Below the pieces are notes generated by a model. The model saw only the letters and a list, made by a program, of their open reading frames with translations, made no database searches and was not told the origin of the DNA. 64,000 bases of DNA, taken from assembly GCF_014212055.1 (NCBI RefSeq), contig NZ_JACJVO010000035.1:1-64000 (forward strand). The letters run 5' to 3'. Both the position numbers and the translations under genes were made by a program. Numbering within the stretch: position 1 is the stretch's first letter; each line of letters starts with the position of its first letter. The DNA comes from Cohnella zeiphila. GTDB taxonomy: Bacteria > Bacillota > Bacilli > Paenibacillales > Paenibacillaceae. This document shows positions 25,653-35,665 of the stretch, one piece after another.

Positions 25653-27179
25653 TTATTTCTTGTTCTCCGCCAACCAGGCGTCCAGCTGCCGCTGCAGCTC
25701 GGCCTGCACTTTGTCGACGCCGGCCTTCTTCAGCTTGTTCAGGTACTCGGGCAAATACTCGGCCGGATCGACCGTTCCCGTGTCCAGAAGCGGTTCGTAT
25801 TCCGCCTTGATGGCCGCGATGTTGGCATTCTCCGCCTTGACGGCCGAATCGTCGAAGTTGAACCCGAACGTCGGCTGCACGACCGCCGTCTCGTTCAGCT
25901 TCTTGGTCACTTCCCACGTATCCGGCGCCTGGCCTTCGATCAGGTAGCCGTTGAACACGTTGCCGAACACCCAGTTGGAAGCCGTATAGCCGCCGTTCGG
26001 ATTCACCCGGATCGTCTTGTCGTCCAGCTTCTCGTAATGCTTGCCCTCGATGCCGAAGCTGAGCAGGTTGAACAGCTCGGGATCCGTATTGACCAATTCG
26101 ATCAGCATCATGGCGCGTTCCGGGTTGGCGGAAGTGCGGCTGATGGAGGTGAGCGTCGCGATATTGGACGTGCGCGTCGTCGTTACGTCGGCGAGCGGGA
26201 TGCCGACGATCTCCCGGCCGCCGTTCTTCGCCTTGATCTCCGCCTCGTAGCCCGGCTTCATCGAATATTCGATCGAGACGGCGAACTTGCCGTTATAGCT
26301 GGCGTCGATCTGCTTGACGGTGGACGCGTCCTCGTTGATATAGCCTTTCTCGAACCAACTATGCATCAGCTCGACGAAATGCTTGTATTCCGGCGTCGAC
26401 TCGATGACGTTCGTCTTGAACGATTCATCCCCGATCTTGACTCCGTAGTCGTCGTCGTAGCCGTTGGAGAACGGATTGAACTTGGTCAGCGGGCCGGCGA
26501 GCATAAACGGCGTGATGCCCGGTTCGTTCTGCTTGACCTGCTCCAGGAACGGCTCCAGGTCGTCCAGCTTCTTCACCTTGGAGACGTCCAAGCCGTACTT
26601 GTCCGCGTACTCCTTGATCACGTTCACGCCATAGCGGGAAGTGACGGTCTGGTAGTTCGGAACGGCATAGATTTCGCCCTTGTACTTCGTCGCGTTCCAC
26701 GTAAAATCGGGAATGGACGCCTTCGTCTTGGGCGCGTATTGGTCGATCAGCCGGTCCAGCGGAAGGAAGGCGCCCTTCTTCACGTTCTCGTCGTAGTTGA
26801 ACGCCCAGTTCGCCGTCCAGACCAAGTCGAAGCGCTCGCCCGCGGCGCTGGCCGTATTCATCTTCGTCGTATAGCTGCCGAAGTCGATCGGCTTCAGCTT
26901 CACGGTGGCGTTGATTTTCGCTTTGACGATCTTGTTGACCTCGTCTTCGATCAGCTGCTGGTCGGGCGGCACCTGGGCGACGCCGTAATACCACGTCAGC
27001 TCGACCGGAGGCAGCCCGCTTCCCCCTTGATCGCCCGCGGAGGAACCGGATGCCGCCGGGGACGAGCCCCCGCTTGCCGCGGCTCCATTGCCGCCGTTAT
27101 TGCCGTTATTGCCTCCGCAAGCCGATAACGTGAGTGCCAGACCGAGCGCGAGAACGCCTAGCATCCTTTTGTGAGCCAT
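25653..27179 (-). CDS. LplA/YtcQ-type sugar-binding lipoprotein (importer C)
   Basis: This 508-residue solute-binding lipoprotein has its lipobox at TLSAC (Cys21) followed by an Asn/Gly/Ser-rich linker. The segments VDPAEYLPEYLNKLKKAGVD and LLSFGIEGKHYEKLDD match the long LplA-type proteins. GGAGGGG lies five bases before the ATG. It is the last gene of the importer C operon and is followed by a terminator. Given the adjacent beta-helix protein gene, a pectin-like or other acidic plant glycan is a plausible ligand, but this is inference. Confidence 0.9.
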   Translation of the reverse strand: MAHKRMLGVLALGLALTLSACGGNNGNNGGNGAAASGGSSPAASGSSAGDQGGSGLPPVELTWYYGVAQVPPDQQLIEDEVNKIVKAKINATVKLKPIDFGSYTTKMNTASAAGERFDLVWTANWAFNYDENVKKGAFLPLDRLIDQYAPKTKASIPDFTWNATKYKGEIYAVPNYQTVTSRYGVNVIKEYADKYGLDVSKVKKLDDLEPFLEQVKQNEPGITPFMLAGPLTKFNPFSNGYDDDYGVKIGDESFKTNVIESTPEYKHFVELMHSWFEKGYINEDASTVKQIDASYNGKFAVSIEYSMKPGYEAEIKAKNGGREIVGIPLADVTTTRTSNIATLTSISRTSANPERAMMLIELVNTDPELFNLLSFGIEGKHYEKLDDKTIRVNPNGGYTASNWVFGNVFNGYLIEGQAPDTWEVTKKLNETAVVQPTFGFNFDDSAVKAENANIAAIKAEYEPLLDTGTVDPAEYLPEYLNKLKKAGVDKVQAELQRQLDAWLAENKK

Positions 27180-27204
27180 CGTAACCCCTCCGTGTATAGG
27201 TCTC

Positions 27205-28101
27205 TTATCCTTTCAACGAACCGACCGTCATGCCCTGCACGAAATATTTCTGGAAGAACGGGAACACGAACATCATCGGACCCGCGACCAGAATGACGAG
27301 CGCCATCCGCATGGACTCGTCGGGCAGCTGGCTCATGTCCAGCCCCAGGCTCTGAATGTATTTGCTGTTGTTGCGCAGGAAATCGAGCGTATTCATAATC
27401 CGCACGAGCAGAAGCTGCAGCGGCACCTTTCGGTCGTCGTCGATGAACAGCAGCGCGTTAAACCATTCGTTCCAATAATTGAAGGCGATGAACAGACCCA
27501 AAGTCGCCAGCGCCGGCGTGGACAATGGCAGGATCATGCGGAAGAAGATCCGCCACTCGCCGGCGCCGTCCACTTTCGCGGATTCGATGAGCTCGTACGG
27601 GATTTTGCCCATGAAGCCTTTCATGATGAGCACGTAGAAAGGGGACAGCATCCCCGGCAGGATAATCGCCCACAGGGAGTCCTTCAGGTGCAAATATTGC
27701 GTCATCAGAATGTAGAACGGCACGAGTCCTCCCGAGAACAGCATGGTGAAAAAGATATAGACCGTCAAGGGAACTCTCCACTTGTAATCCCTGCGCGAGA
27801 TCGCGTACGCCACCATGCTGGTCAGCAGCAGGCTGAGAACCGTGCCCGCCGCTGTGATGAAGATCGTGTTGCCGTAAGCCCTCAGCACGATGCCGGGCGT
27901 CTGAAGCACGAAGTCGTAAGCGACCAGGCTGAACTTGCTCGGGAAGAACCGGTACCCGAATTCCGCGAGCGCCTTCTCGTCCGTCAGGGAGACGGAGACG
28001 ATCAGCAGGAACGGCGCCACGATCCCGATCGACAGAAGGATGAAAAAAAGATGGATGACGATATTGCCTGCTTTGCGGTCCGACAGCGCGGCAGCGTTCA
28101 T
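27205..28101 (-). CDS. Carbohydrate ABC permease, LplC/YtcP type (importer C)
   Basis: This 298-residue permease has six predicted helices, the EAA loop ELIESAKVDGAGEWRIFF and the C-terminus FQKYFVQGMTVGSLKG. The ATG at 28101 has GGAGG eight bases upstream; the frame extends to 28248 inside the partner permease gene and that part is not protein-like. It is 13 bases after its partner. Confidence 0.9.
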   Translation of the reverse strand: MNAAALSDRKAGNIVIHLFFILLSIGIVAPFLLIVSVSLTDEKALAEFGYRFFPSKFSLVAYDFVLQTPGIVLRAYGNTIFITAAGTVLSLLLTSMVAYAISRRDYKWRVPLTVYIFFTMLFSGGLVPFYILMTQYLHLKDSLWAIILPGMLSPFYVLIMKGFMGKIPYELIESAKVDGAGEWRIFFRMILPLSTPALATLGLFIAFNYWNEWFNALLFIDDDRKVPLQLLLVRIMNTLDFLRNNSKYIQSLGLDMSQLPDESMRMALVILVAGPMMFVFPFFQKYFVQGMTVGSLKG

Positions 28102-28114
28102 CGAAGTTCGCCTC

Positions 28115-29083
28115 CTACCACAGAGAATTTTCCTCGTTGATTTTGCGGACGGTGTAGTTGGCGGCCACGACCAGCACGAACCCGACCAGCGACTGATACA
28201 GACCGACGGCCGCCGCCATCGAAGTATCCCCGCTGACGGCAAGCGCACGGTAAACGAACGTATCGATAATATCGACCGTGTTGTACAGGAGCGGCGAATT
28301 GTTCGAGACGAAGTAGTGCAGGCCGAAGTCTCCCCGGAACATGCTGCCGATCGCCATGATGAGCAGAATCGTAATGAGCGGGGCCAGCATCGGAATCGTA
28401 ATCTTGCGCACCATCTGGAATCGGGTCGCTCCGTCCATTCTCGCGGCCTCGTAATAGGAAGGGTCGATGGCGACGATGCCGGCGTAATAGACGAGCGCGG
28501 AGAAGCCGATCGATTTCCACAGATGGGCCAAGGTCAGAATGAACGGCCAGTAAGCCGGTTCGAGGTACCATCGGATCCGCTCCCCGCCCATCGACAGGAT
28601 GAGCCGGTTAACGAATCCGTTGTCGTGATCCAGAAACATCTGTACCAGGAACATGATGACGATCCAGGAGACGAACGTCGGCAGGAACATGACGGTCTGA
28701 TAATATTTGCTCCACTTTCTCGAGATTTCGTTCAGCAGGACGGCCACGAGCAGGGCGCAGAACGTGGTCACGATCCAGAACCAGACGTTGTACAGAATGG
28801 TGTTGCGGGTCACGATGAAAGCCTTCTCGGAAATGAAGAAAAACTTGAAGTTCTGAAGCCCGACCCATTCGCTCCCCCATATCCCCCGGTCGTAACGGTA
28901 GTTCTTGAAGGCGATAATGACGCCGAACATCGTCAGGTAGCTGAAGACGAAGATGTAAAGAACCGCCGGAAGCGCGAGGAAGCTCAGCTCCTTGTCGCCG
29001 CTGCGCAGCAGCTTTCTTCGCGCTTTGCCCTTCTTCGCTTCGGCGATGCCGGCGATGCGAGCGCCCGCTTCGTTCTGGTTCAT
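28115..29083 (-). CDS. Carbohydrate ABC permease, LplB type (importer C)
   Basis: This 322-residue permease has the pattern FKNYRYDRGIWGSEWVGLQN and the EAA loop YYEAARMDGATRFQMV. Its N-terminus is about 20 residues longer and more basic (AKKGKARRKLLRSGDKEL) than those of importers A and B. The ATG at 29083 has GGAGG nine bases upstream. It is the first gene of the three-gene importer C unit, 168 bases after the beta-helix gene. Confidence 0.9.
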   Translation of the reverse strand: MNQNEAGARIAGIAEAKKGKARRKLLRSGDKELSFLALPAVLYIFVFSYLTMFGVIIAFKNYRYDRGIWGSEWVGLQNFKFFFISEKAFIVTRNTILYNVWFWIVTTFCALLVAVLLNEISRKWSKYYQTVMFLPTFVSWIVIMFLVQMFLDHDNGFVNRLILSMGGERIRWYLEPAYWPFILTLAHLWKSIGFSALVYYAGIVAIDPSYYEAARMDGATRFQMVRKITIPMLAPLITILLIMAIGSMFRGDFGLHYFVSNNSPLLYNTVDIIDTFVYRALAVSGDTSMAAAVGLYQSLVGFVLVVAANYTVRKINEENSLW

Positions 29084-29251
29084 GAGGGTTGTCCTCCTTT
29101 CTTTTTTGTTCTTTTTCTCCGTTCGAGCGGAATGGCGCGGATCGGTTCGAATATCGGCCGTCCGATCCGCCCATCCCATCATGCCATCGCCCGACTCGCC
29201 TTTGAAATCCTAAAAAGGCGATATCGTATCAAAATGAATCGCGATATTCGC

Positions 29252-32200
29252 TTATGATTTGGATTTGGCCGCCATCAGCTCGATCGCGTTGCCGCCCTTG
29301 GCGTAGTTGTACACATTGAAGTACCCTTCCGCCGCGATCGGATTGGACGGATCGGCGTCCAGCTCGTTCAGAACGACGTTCTTGCCCGACTTCAGAATGA
29401 ACCGCCGACCCCCCTCGACCGGGACGACGCCGATCTCGATGTCGTACTCGCCTCCCGCCTTAAACGCCGTATTCGGGACGATGCGCATCATCGTCTGGCC
29501 CGGCTTCCATGACTGCAGCTCGATCTGGTCTTCCTTGATGACGACCAGATAGCCTTTGTTCCCGTTCACCCAGGTCGGGTCGCCGGTCCGGTCGGACCGC
29601 AGCGCGAACCCGTACCAGCCCCCTTCATAGGCGCCGAACTTGGCGCGGAACCGCAGCAGCTTGCCGCCGAGCTTCGTCTTCTCGTATCCGAACGCGCCTT
29701 CGCCGGCAAACCGGACGTTCCTGCGCGGGAAGCTGACCGCCTGCGAATCCGTCCAATTTTTCTTATCCTTGATCGCCTTGTTCAACAGCTCGATCGGATA
29801 GTTCGGCCAGGGCCGCACCGTAACCTTCGCGCTCGCCTTGATCCCTTCGTCCGCGTCCGATACGGCGGTAATGACCGCCGAGCCCTGCCCGTGTCCGGTC
29901 ATGACGCCGGCTTCATCGACACTGGCCGTCTCCGGCGCGCTGGAGACCCATTTGATCTTCCGGTTGGAAGCGTTCGCCGGTTGGACGGCGGCTGTAAGCG
30001 GAACGATCTCGCCCATCTCGAGCGTGAATGCGCCACGATCCAGCGTAATCCCCGTCACCGGCTCCCGGATGACCGAGAACTTCACGTCGTCGAATTGCAG
30101 ATCCGTGAGCCCTTCCACGTAAAAGCCCACTTTGCCGCTCGCGCTGTGCGCCGGGTTGGCGCCTTGCATTCGCAGTTCCCCGTTCACGTACAGGCTGACG
30201 CTCGCGCCTTGAACGACGAGCTGGATCTCGTTGACGCTGCCGGGCTTCAGATCGTCCTGCGGCAGTTCAACCTCCTGAAGCGCCTGCCACTGCGAGTCGT
30301 AGTACCCCCACAGGGAACCGGCTTCCGTCTTTTTGTAGAATACGTAGCCGCTCCCGTTCTCCCCGTTGCGATCGTACATCAGGAAGTTGGCTCCGACCGG
30401 TACGGCGGCAGGCATCTTCACCTTGTATTCGAGCACGTAGTCGGAAAAATCGCGCGGCGACTGCGCGTTCGCGCCGCCGACGATTCGGTACCAATGGTTG
30501 CCATCCGAATCTTCCGCAATGCTTCGATTGGCGTCGACCGGCCAGCCGTTGCCCCCCGATTCGAAGTCGGTGAAGTGCATCACCCCGTCGCCGTCCGCGA
30601 CGGTCACCTCGCATTCGGCCTTCAAAGCCGGATTCGCCTTCGACACGGCCGTGATGACCGCGGTTCCCGGCGCCAACGCCTCCGCCTCGCCGCCGGCATC
30701 CACGGCCGCAACGTTCGGATCGCTGCTGCTGTACGCGATGCCGGTCTCCGAGGCGTTCCACGGAATCGGTTCCGCCCGGACCGGCGCCTTCGTTCCCAAT
30801 TCCAGCGTCACGCTAGAAGAGGGGAAAGCGACTCCGGCCAGTTCGACCGTATCGGGCGAGGCGGTGAGGCCGATTTTCCCGTGCGTCCCGATCTGTTCGA
30901 ACGGAATGGCCTCAAATCCCGGAATGCGCGCGAACACCGCCGCGTCGTCCTTCAGCCGGAAATCTCCTGCCGCGAGGTCCTCGAAGCCCGGATCCTGATC
31001 GGCCACCCAGTTGCCTTCGGCATGAAGCAGCTGATTGACGTCCCGCGCGCCCTGCGCGTCCACATCCTTCGAACGCTGCACCGCCTTGTTATAGACGACG
31101 TTATTCGTGAACGTGTTGGTGTCCGGATAATACCGGTTCTCGTCGAAGAAGTTTGCCAGCTCCGGATATTGCTCCAAATAAGGCGTTCCGGCGAAGTTGT
31201 CGTTCTGTTCGAACAGCGCCTTCCATTGCGGCATGTAGGCGGTATCGACCTTGTTGCCCGGTCCGTCGCCCATGAACAGCTCCTGGTTGTCGTACGGGAT
31301 GTACGTGTCCACGAAAATGTTGTTGTCGGCCTTGATATAGGAGCCCATATTGTTCTTGATTCCGGAATTGCCCATCTTGTAGAAAATGTTGCCTTCGATC
31401 GTCAGCCCCATTGTCAGGTTGTCCGGGTATACGCCCTCCACGCCCGGCTTGTTCTCGCCGATATGGTGGAAGTAGTTGTGCCGGATGACCGTTCCCCGGT
31501 GCTGCGGCGTGGCGCCTTCGTTCATGTAGATCGCGCCCAGGTCCGAGAACATTTTGCAGATGTCGTAAATGTCGTTGTTCTCGACCAGATGGTCGTTGCC
31601 GAAGATCAGAATGCCCGGATGCGGCGCGTCGTGTATCTCGTTGCCGATCGCCTGATTGCCGACTCCGCTTAGGGACACGCCGGGATTGTACGCTTTGTTG
31701 TAGTAGGCAAAATCATGGATATGCGAATTTTCCACCTTGTTGTTACCGGGAGTCAACGTGACCGCGTCGCCTCCGTTCAGCGTAACGGCGGCGCCCCCGA
31801 TATGGTGGATATGCGTATTCGAGACAAGATGGTCGTGACCGGTAAGCGCATCGTCCGGGACCGGATCCATAAACCGCGTCGTCTCGTTGACGGACACCGC
31901 CTTGTTCGCGAAGTTGCCGATATCGCAGTGGTCGATCGTCACGTGGCTTCCGCCGATGATGACGGCCGCCGTATCCCGGCCGTACTCCAGCGACAACTCC
32001 TCGAAGCTCACGTAGGAGGCGTCGCGCGCGGAGATCATCGGATCGCGCAGCGTCGTTACCGTAACGTCGCCATGCCCGGTCTTGAACGCCGCGTTCGGCA
32101 GCAGATACAGGAGTCCGTTCGTCCGGTCGATGTAATATTCGCCCGGCCGATCGATCTCTTCGAGCAGGTTCTCCGCGAAATGGAAGTCGGGGTACCAGTT

Positions 32201-33055
32201 TTTCTGGATGCCGGACATCTCCCCGTATTGCAGCGTAATCGTCTTCTGCTCGGTATCGATGGACGCGATCCTGTTGTAGGACCATTCCCAGCTGTAGCCG
32301 AAGATGCCGTCCAGCCAAATATCGTCCGCTTGCGTCCATAACGACGGGCGGTCGTAATCGTAATGGAACGTCCCGCCTCTCGTCTGAAGATCCGGGTCGT
32401 CCACCGTCGGACCGGGATCGACGATGTCCCCCATCTGGACCGTCCCTTCGTTCGGCCAGCGCGCCAGCGTCATCCCCTGCCCGTCGATGTACAGCTCCAT
32501 CGGAGGCAGCTCGCTGATATCGCTCGCTTTCCAGTACCCGTGCCGGCTGATCGTCCCGTAATCGGTCAGGCCGTGGGCTTTCAGATCGAAGCGCAGCACC
32601 TGACCGCGCGCGGCCGGATCGATGATTCGCTGCAGAACGGCCGGATCCGTCACCGGCTCGAAGCCGGAACGGTCCAGATTCGTGCCGCCCGTCAGCCGCG
32701 CCGTCTCGCCCGGATACGAGCGGTAGACGATCGGGGAATCCGCGGTGCCCGAATCCGCCTCCGTAAGTTCGAACGCTTCGTTTCTCTCGTAGGTTCCTTC
32801 CCGCAAATAGACCGTGACGCCTCCGGCCGGCAATCCGTTCGTGCTCTTCAGCGTTCGGATCGCATCCCTCGCCGCCTCCGGCGTTTGGAACGGATCGCCG
32901 GGACCGCCGGAGTTGGAATCGCTTCCATTCGGAGCGACATAAAATGCCGTCCCGGCGCTCCCCTCCGCATACCCATGCGGAACCCCATGCGCCACGGGGA
33001 ACCAGCCCAGCAATAGACAGACTGCCAGCCCTAATGCCGAATACCGCTTGCCCAT
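29252..33055 (-). CDS. Secreted multidomain beta-helix protein with Ig-like domains
   Basis: This 1267-residue exported protein has a signal peptide (about 1-30) and then a right-handed parallel beta-helix of polysaccharide-lyase or hydrolase type (about 35-700: FYVAPNGSDSNSGGPGDPFQ and ARDAIRTLK near the start; repeated asparagine-ladder turns such as NTHIHHIGGAAVTLNGGDAV and IHDAPHPGILIFGNDHLVEN). Next come a BIG2 Ig-like domain (about 750-830), a LamG/DUF1080-like jellyroll (about 835-990), another BIG2 (about 1000-1080) and a C-terminal beta-sandwich. No SLH or sortase anchor is seen. It lies between the AraC-type sensor and importer C on the same strand, and should cleave or bind the glycan that importer C takes up. 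Confidence 0.82.
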   Translation of the reverse strand: MGKRYSALGLAVCLLLGWFPVAHGVPHGYAEGSAGTAFYVAPNGSDSNSGGPGDPFQTPEAARDAIRTLKSTNGLPAGGVTVYLREGTYERNEAFELTEADSGTADSPIVYRSYPGETARLTGGTNLDRSGFEPVTDPAVLQRIIDPAARGQVLRFDLKAHGLTDYGTISRHGYWKASDISELPPMELYIDGQGMTLARWPNEGTVQMGDIVDPGPTVDDPDLQTRGGTFHYDYDRPSLWTQADDIWLDGIFGYSWEWSYNRIASIDTEQKTITLQYGEMSGIQKNWYPDFHFAENLLEEIDRPGEYYIDRTNGLLYLLPNAAFKTGHGDVTVTTLRDPMISARDASYVSFEELSLEYGRDTAAVIIGGSHVTIDHCDIGNFANKAVSVNETTRFMDPVPDDALTGHDHLVSNTHIHHIGGAAVTLNGGDAVTLTPGNNKVENSHIHDFAYYNKAYNPGVSLSGVGNQAIGNEIHDAPHPGILIFGNDHLVENNDIYDICKMFSDLGAIYMNEGATPQHRGTVIRHNYFHHIGENKPGVEGVYPDNLTMGLTIEGNIFYKMGNSGIKNNMGSYIKADNNIFVDTYIPYDNQELFMGDGPGNKVDTAYMPQWKALFEQNDNFAGTPYLEQYPELANFFDENRYYPDTNTFTNNVVYNKAVQRSKDVDAQGARDVNQLLHAEGNWVADQDPGFEDLAAGDFRLKDDAAVFARIPGFEAIPFEQIGTHGKIGLTASPDTVELAGVAFPSSSVTLELGTKAPVRAEPIPWNASETGIAYSSSDPNVAAVDAGGEAEALAPGTAVITAVSKANPALKAECEVTVADGDGVMHFTDFESGGNGWPVDANRSIAEDSDGNHWYRIVGGANAQSPRDFSDYVLEYKVKMPAAVPVGANFLMYDRNGENGSGYVFYKKTEAGSLWGYYDSQWQALQEVELPQDDLKPGSVNEIQLVVQGASVSLYVNGELRMQGANPAHSASGKVGFYVEGLTDLQFDDVKFSVIREPVTGITLDRGAFTLEMGEIVPLTAAVQPANASNRKIKWVSSAPETASVDEAGVMTGHGQGSAVITAVSDADEGIKASAKVTVRPWPNYPIELLNKAIKDKKNWTDSQAVSFPRRNVRFAGEGAFGYEKTKLGGKLLRFRAKFGAYEGGWYGFALRSDRTGDPTWVNGNKGYLVVIKEDQIELQSWKPGQTMMRIVPNTAFKAGGEYDIEIGVVPVEGGRRFILKSGKNVVLNELDADPSNPIAAEGYFNVYNYAKGGNAIELMAAKSKS

Positions 33056-33179
33056 TACCCTTCACACCTTTCGGATTCGAAATGTGTTACCGGTATCATT
33101 CTGGCAAACGGCACCCGGCGCCGGCCATCCCAAATCGGAGACAATGTCGCGATGCGCATCCCAAAATTCGAACATCGTC

Positions 33180-35543
33180 TCAATTTTGCGTTCCGGCCCG
33201 CGCTTCGGCGCCGATCGTCCGATGGAAACGGTAATCCTTGGGCGTGACGCCGAACCTTTTTTTGAACAAGGTGATAAAATAGCTCGAGTTGTTGAAGCCG
33301 AGATAGTCGGCGATCTCCTTGACGCTGAAGTCGCTGCCCAGCAGCATCTCCCGCGCTTTCTCCAGCCGGTGCCCGTTAATGTAGTCTCCGACCGACATCT
33401 TCTCGTACTGCTTGAAAATGCGGCCGACGTAGGCCGTCGACATCTTGAAGTTGGATGCGATGTTCTGCAGGCTCAGATTGACGTCGAGCGCGTTCTTCTC
33501 CACGAATTCCTTGATCGCGTCGACGATCATCCGGTTCTTGTCTTCCTTCTGCGGGAGCGGCTCGGACTGGCAGAGCTGCTCCAGGAACTGTTCGATCTTC
33601 TCCCTCATCTCCGCGAGCGTATCGGACCGGATCACCTTGGCGCCAAGCGTCTGCATCTCGACCGGATGAACCTGATCTTGAAAGGCAGGCTCCCGCAGCA
33701 GCGGCTTGATGACAAGCACGAGCTGCTGAACCGCGAACGTCATCTCGTCGTACGGGAAGGCAGAGATCGCCGCGAACCACTTGTCCAGCGCGGCGCGGAT
33801 CGCCTTGCTCTCTCTCGAGCGGATCGCTTCGCCCAGCTTCTTCTCCCATTCCGGCGGGATCGCGGCATCCTGGCGGTCCATATTGGCCGCGACATCCTCG
33901 GGGAAGATGACCGAACCGCGACCGTACAGCAGGCGATACATCAATTGCTGAACCGTCAAATGATAGGCTTCGCTGACGGCTTTGTCATCCGACACGGGAT
34001 GGCTGACCGACACGGAGAACGTCCTGCGGTAATAGCGGCCGCACGTGTCGACGGCTTCCTTCAGCAGCGCCTTCAGCTCTTCGGGATCCTCCTTGCCTTC
34101 CGGCAGCCGAACGACCGCGACGATAAACTCGTTCTTCATATCCAGCACTCTCGCGGAATACGTCCGGGAGAGCGTCTCTTCCGCGATATTGCACACCGCG
34201 AACCGATAAAGGTCCTCCTGAACGGACGGAGTCGCCGTCGGCAAGTCGGGAACCAGAACGGCCAGCTTCCATTGCGGGCTCTCATCTTCTCCGGGGAAGA
34301 GCTCGGGATGCGCGTCCGCGCACTCCTTCCGCTCCGCCTCCGTCATGGAACCGCTGTCGGTTATCCATCGCCTAAGGCGGTAATCGCCGACGATTCGCTG
34401 GTTTCTTTTCTCCTCCCGGTTGGCCGACTCGAGCTCGCTGAGCGTATGCCGGTAGACGCCGGTGATATAGCTCATTTCGTCCCTGGTACTCGGCGGCTCC
34501 TGCTCCCGATGGGCGGAGTGGCGCCGGAACAGCTCCGTCAGCTTGCCGACCGGCCGGTACAGCCGGTTCCCGGCCGCGACGGAGAGAACGATGGAGACGG
34601 CGAGCGAGACGGCGATCAAGAGAAACGAAATATTCCGGAACGATTCCACCCGGCCCATGACTTTCTCGTAAGAGAGAAGGCTGACCAGCCGCCAATCGTT
34701 CAGGCCGATGCTCATCTCGGAGACATAAAACTTGCGTCCGTCTTCGCTGAGGATCGACCACTGCCCGGATTCGCCGGGACGGTCTCGGGGGATCCGCTTG
34801 ACCGTCTCGATATCGGCCTCCTCCGTTCCGCCGTTCTTCCCGTCATGATAGGCCAGCAGCCGTCCGTTCTGATCCAGGACGAGAATGCCGTCCCGCGGAT
34901 CGGCCAGCTCGTTCAGATTGGAGATGTTGTCGAAGATCCATTGCGGCCTGACGTTCACGATCACGGCGTTCGGGAGGGCGTCGCCCGACGGATGGCTGTC
35001 CAGCACGAAGTAAGAGAACAGATCCACGTTCGAACTGCCTTCGTCCCTCTTCATCGGAACGAGCCTGCCGCTGGGCGACGGAGCGAATTGCCGCAGCTGT
35101 TCCAGCGTCATCTTGCGCAGTTCGTCCATGTGGTCCCGCGACCATTTTCCTGAACCGCTTACATACAATTGTTCGGCCGCGCCGCTGTAGACGGCGATGG
35201 AATCGACGAACGACGTGGAATCGGCTACGGTGTCCAGCGTCCGCAGCGTCTGGAACTTCGTGAACGGGTCCGGCTCTCTTGCGTTCATCAGATAGACCAT
35301 GCTCTTGTCGAAGCTCATCATGATCGCGATATTTTGAACGATCTCGTTCAAATAGTTGATGTTGTACTTGATCTGCGTCAGCACTTTCTCGTTGGCGTCC
35401 TGCTGCGTCTTCAACACGATATCCTTGGTGAAAAAGTAGTAGGAGAACGAAAAGATGATCAGCACGGAGGCGGCCGACAAGTTGAAATAAATCAGGATTC
35501 GCCGCAAGTATTTCCGGCTGCCGAGCGCTCGGATCATGCCCAT
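33180..35543 (-). CDS. Membrane-bound AraC-family sensor-regulator (importer C)
   Basis: This 787-residue protein has an N-terminal helix (about 16-38), an extracellular sensor region with WSILSEDGRKFYVSEMSIGL, a second helix near 295-320, and a C-terminal AraC double helix-turn-helix (about 685-785: LSLQNIASNFKMSTAYVGRI, then SVKEIADYLGFNNSSYFITL and KRFGVTPKDYR). The ATG at 35543 has GGGGGAG eight bases upstream, with another ATG two codons later. It reads into the beta-helix and importer C genes after a 124-base gap and is probably their activator. Confidence 0.88.
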   Translation of the reverse strand: MGMIRALGSRKYLRRILIYFNLSAASVLIIFSFSYYFFTKDIVLKTQQDANEKVLTQIKYNINYLNEIVQNIAIMMSFDKSMVYLMNAREPDPFTKFQTLRTLDTVADSTSFVDSIAVYSGAAEQLYVSGSGKWSRDHMDELRKMTLEQLRQFAPSPSGRLVPMKRDEGSSNVDLFSYFVLDSHPSGDALPNAVIVNVRPQWIFDNISNLNELADPRDGILVLDQNGRLLAYHDGKNGGTEEADIETVKRIPRDRPGESGQWSILSEDGRKFYVSEMSIGLNDWRLVSLLSYEKVMGRVESFRNISFLLIAVSLAVSIVLSVAAGNRLYRPVGKLTELFRRHSAHREQEPPSTRDEMSYITGVYRHTLSELESANREEKRNQRIVGDYRLRRWITDSGSMTEAERKECADAHPELFPGEDESPQWKLAVLVPDLPTATPSVQEDLYRFAVCNIAEETLSRTYSARVLDMKNEFIVAVVRLPEGKEDPEELKALLKEAVDTCGRYYRRTFSVSVSHPVSDDKAVSEAYHLTVQQLMYRLLYGRGSVIFPEDVAANMDRQDAAIPPEWEKKLGEAIRSRESKAIRAALDKWFAAISAFPYDEMTFAVQQLVLVIKPLLREPAFQDQVHPVEMQTLGAKVIRSDTLAEMREKIEQFLEQLCQSEPLPQKEDKNRMIVDAIKEFVEKNALDVNLSLQNIASNFKMSTAYVGRIFKQYEKMSVGDYINGHRLEKAREMLLGSDFSVKEIADYLGFNNSSYFITLFKKRFGVTPKDYRFHRTIGAEARAGTQN

Positions 35544-35628
35544 GCGAAAGGCTCCCCCTCATTCTCCTTTTTTGAATATCTTAAAGCATTTAGGTTCATC
35601 GTCAAGTTATAAAAATTGCGAATCATAC

Positions 35629-35654
35629 GAAAAAACGCACCCCGAAGGGGTGCG
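35629..35654 (-). terminator. Terminator of the GH2 gene
   Basis: On the minus strand a perfect CGCACCCC-TTCG-GGGTGCG-type hairpin is followed by six to seven T residues. It ends 11 bases after the GH2 stop codon. Confidence 0.85.
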
Positions 35655-35665
35655 CAAGGAGTTTC

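Noticed and set aside
29891..31672. 593-codon plus-strand frame
   Set aside because: Antisense to the beta-helix gene, Arg-rich and without domain content.
33048..35153. 701-codon plus-strand frame
   Set aside because: Antisense to the AraC-type sensor gene; no domain or ribosome binding site.
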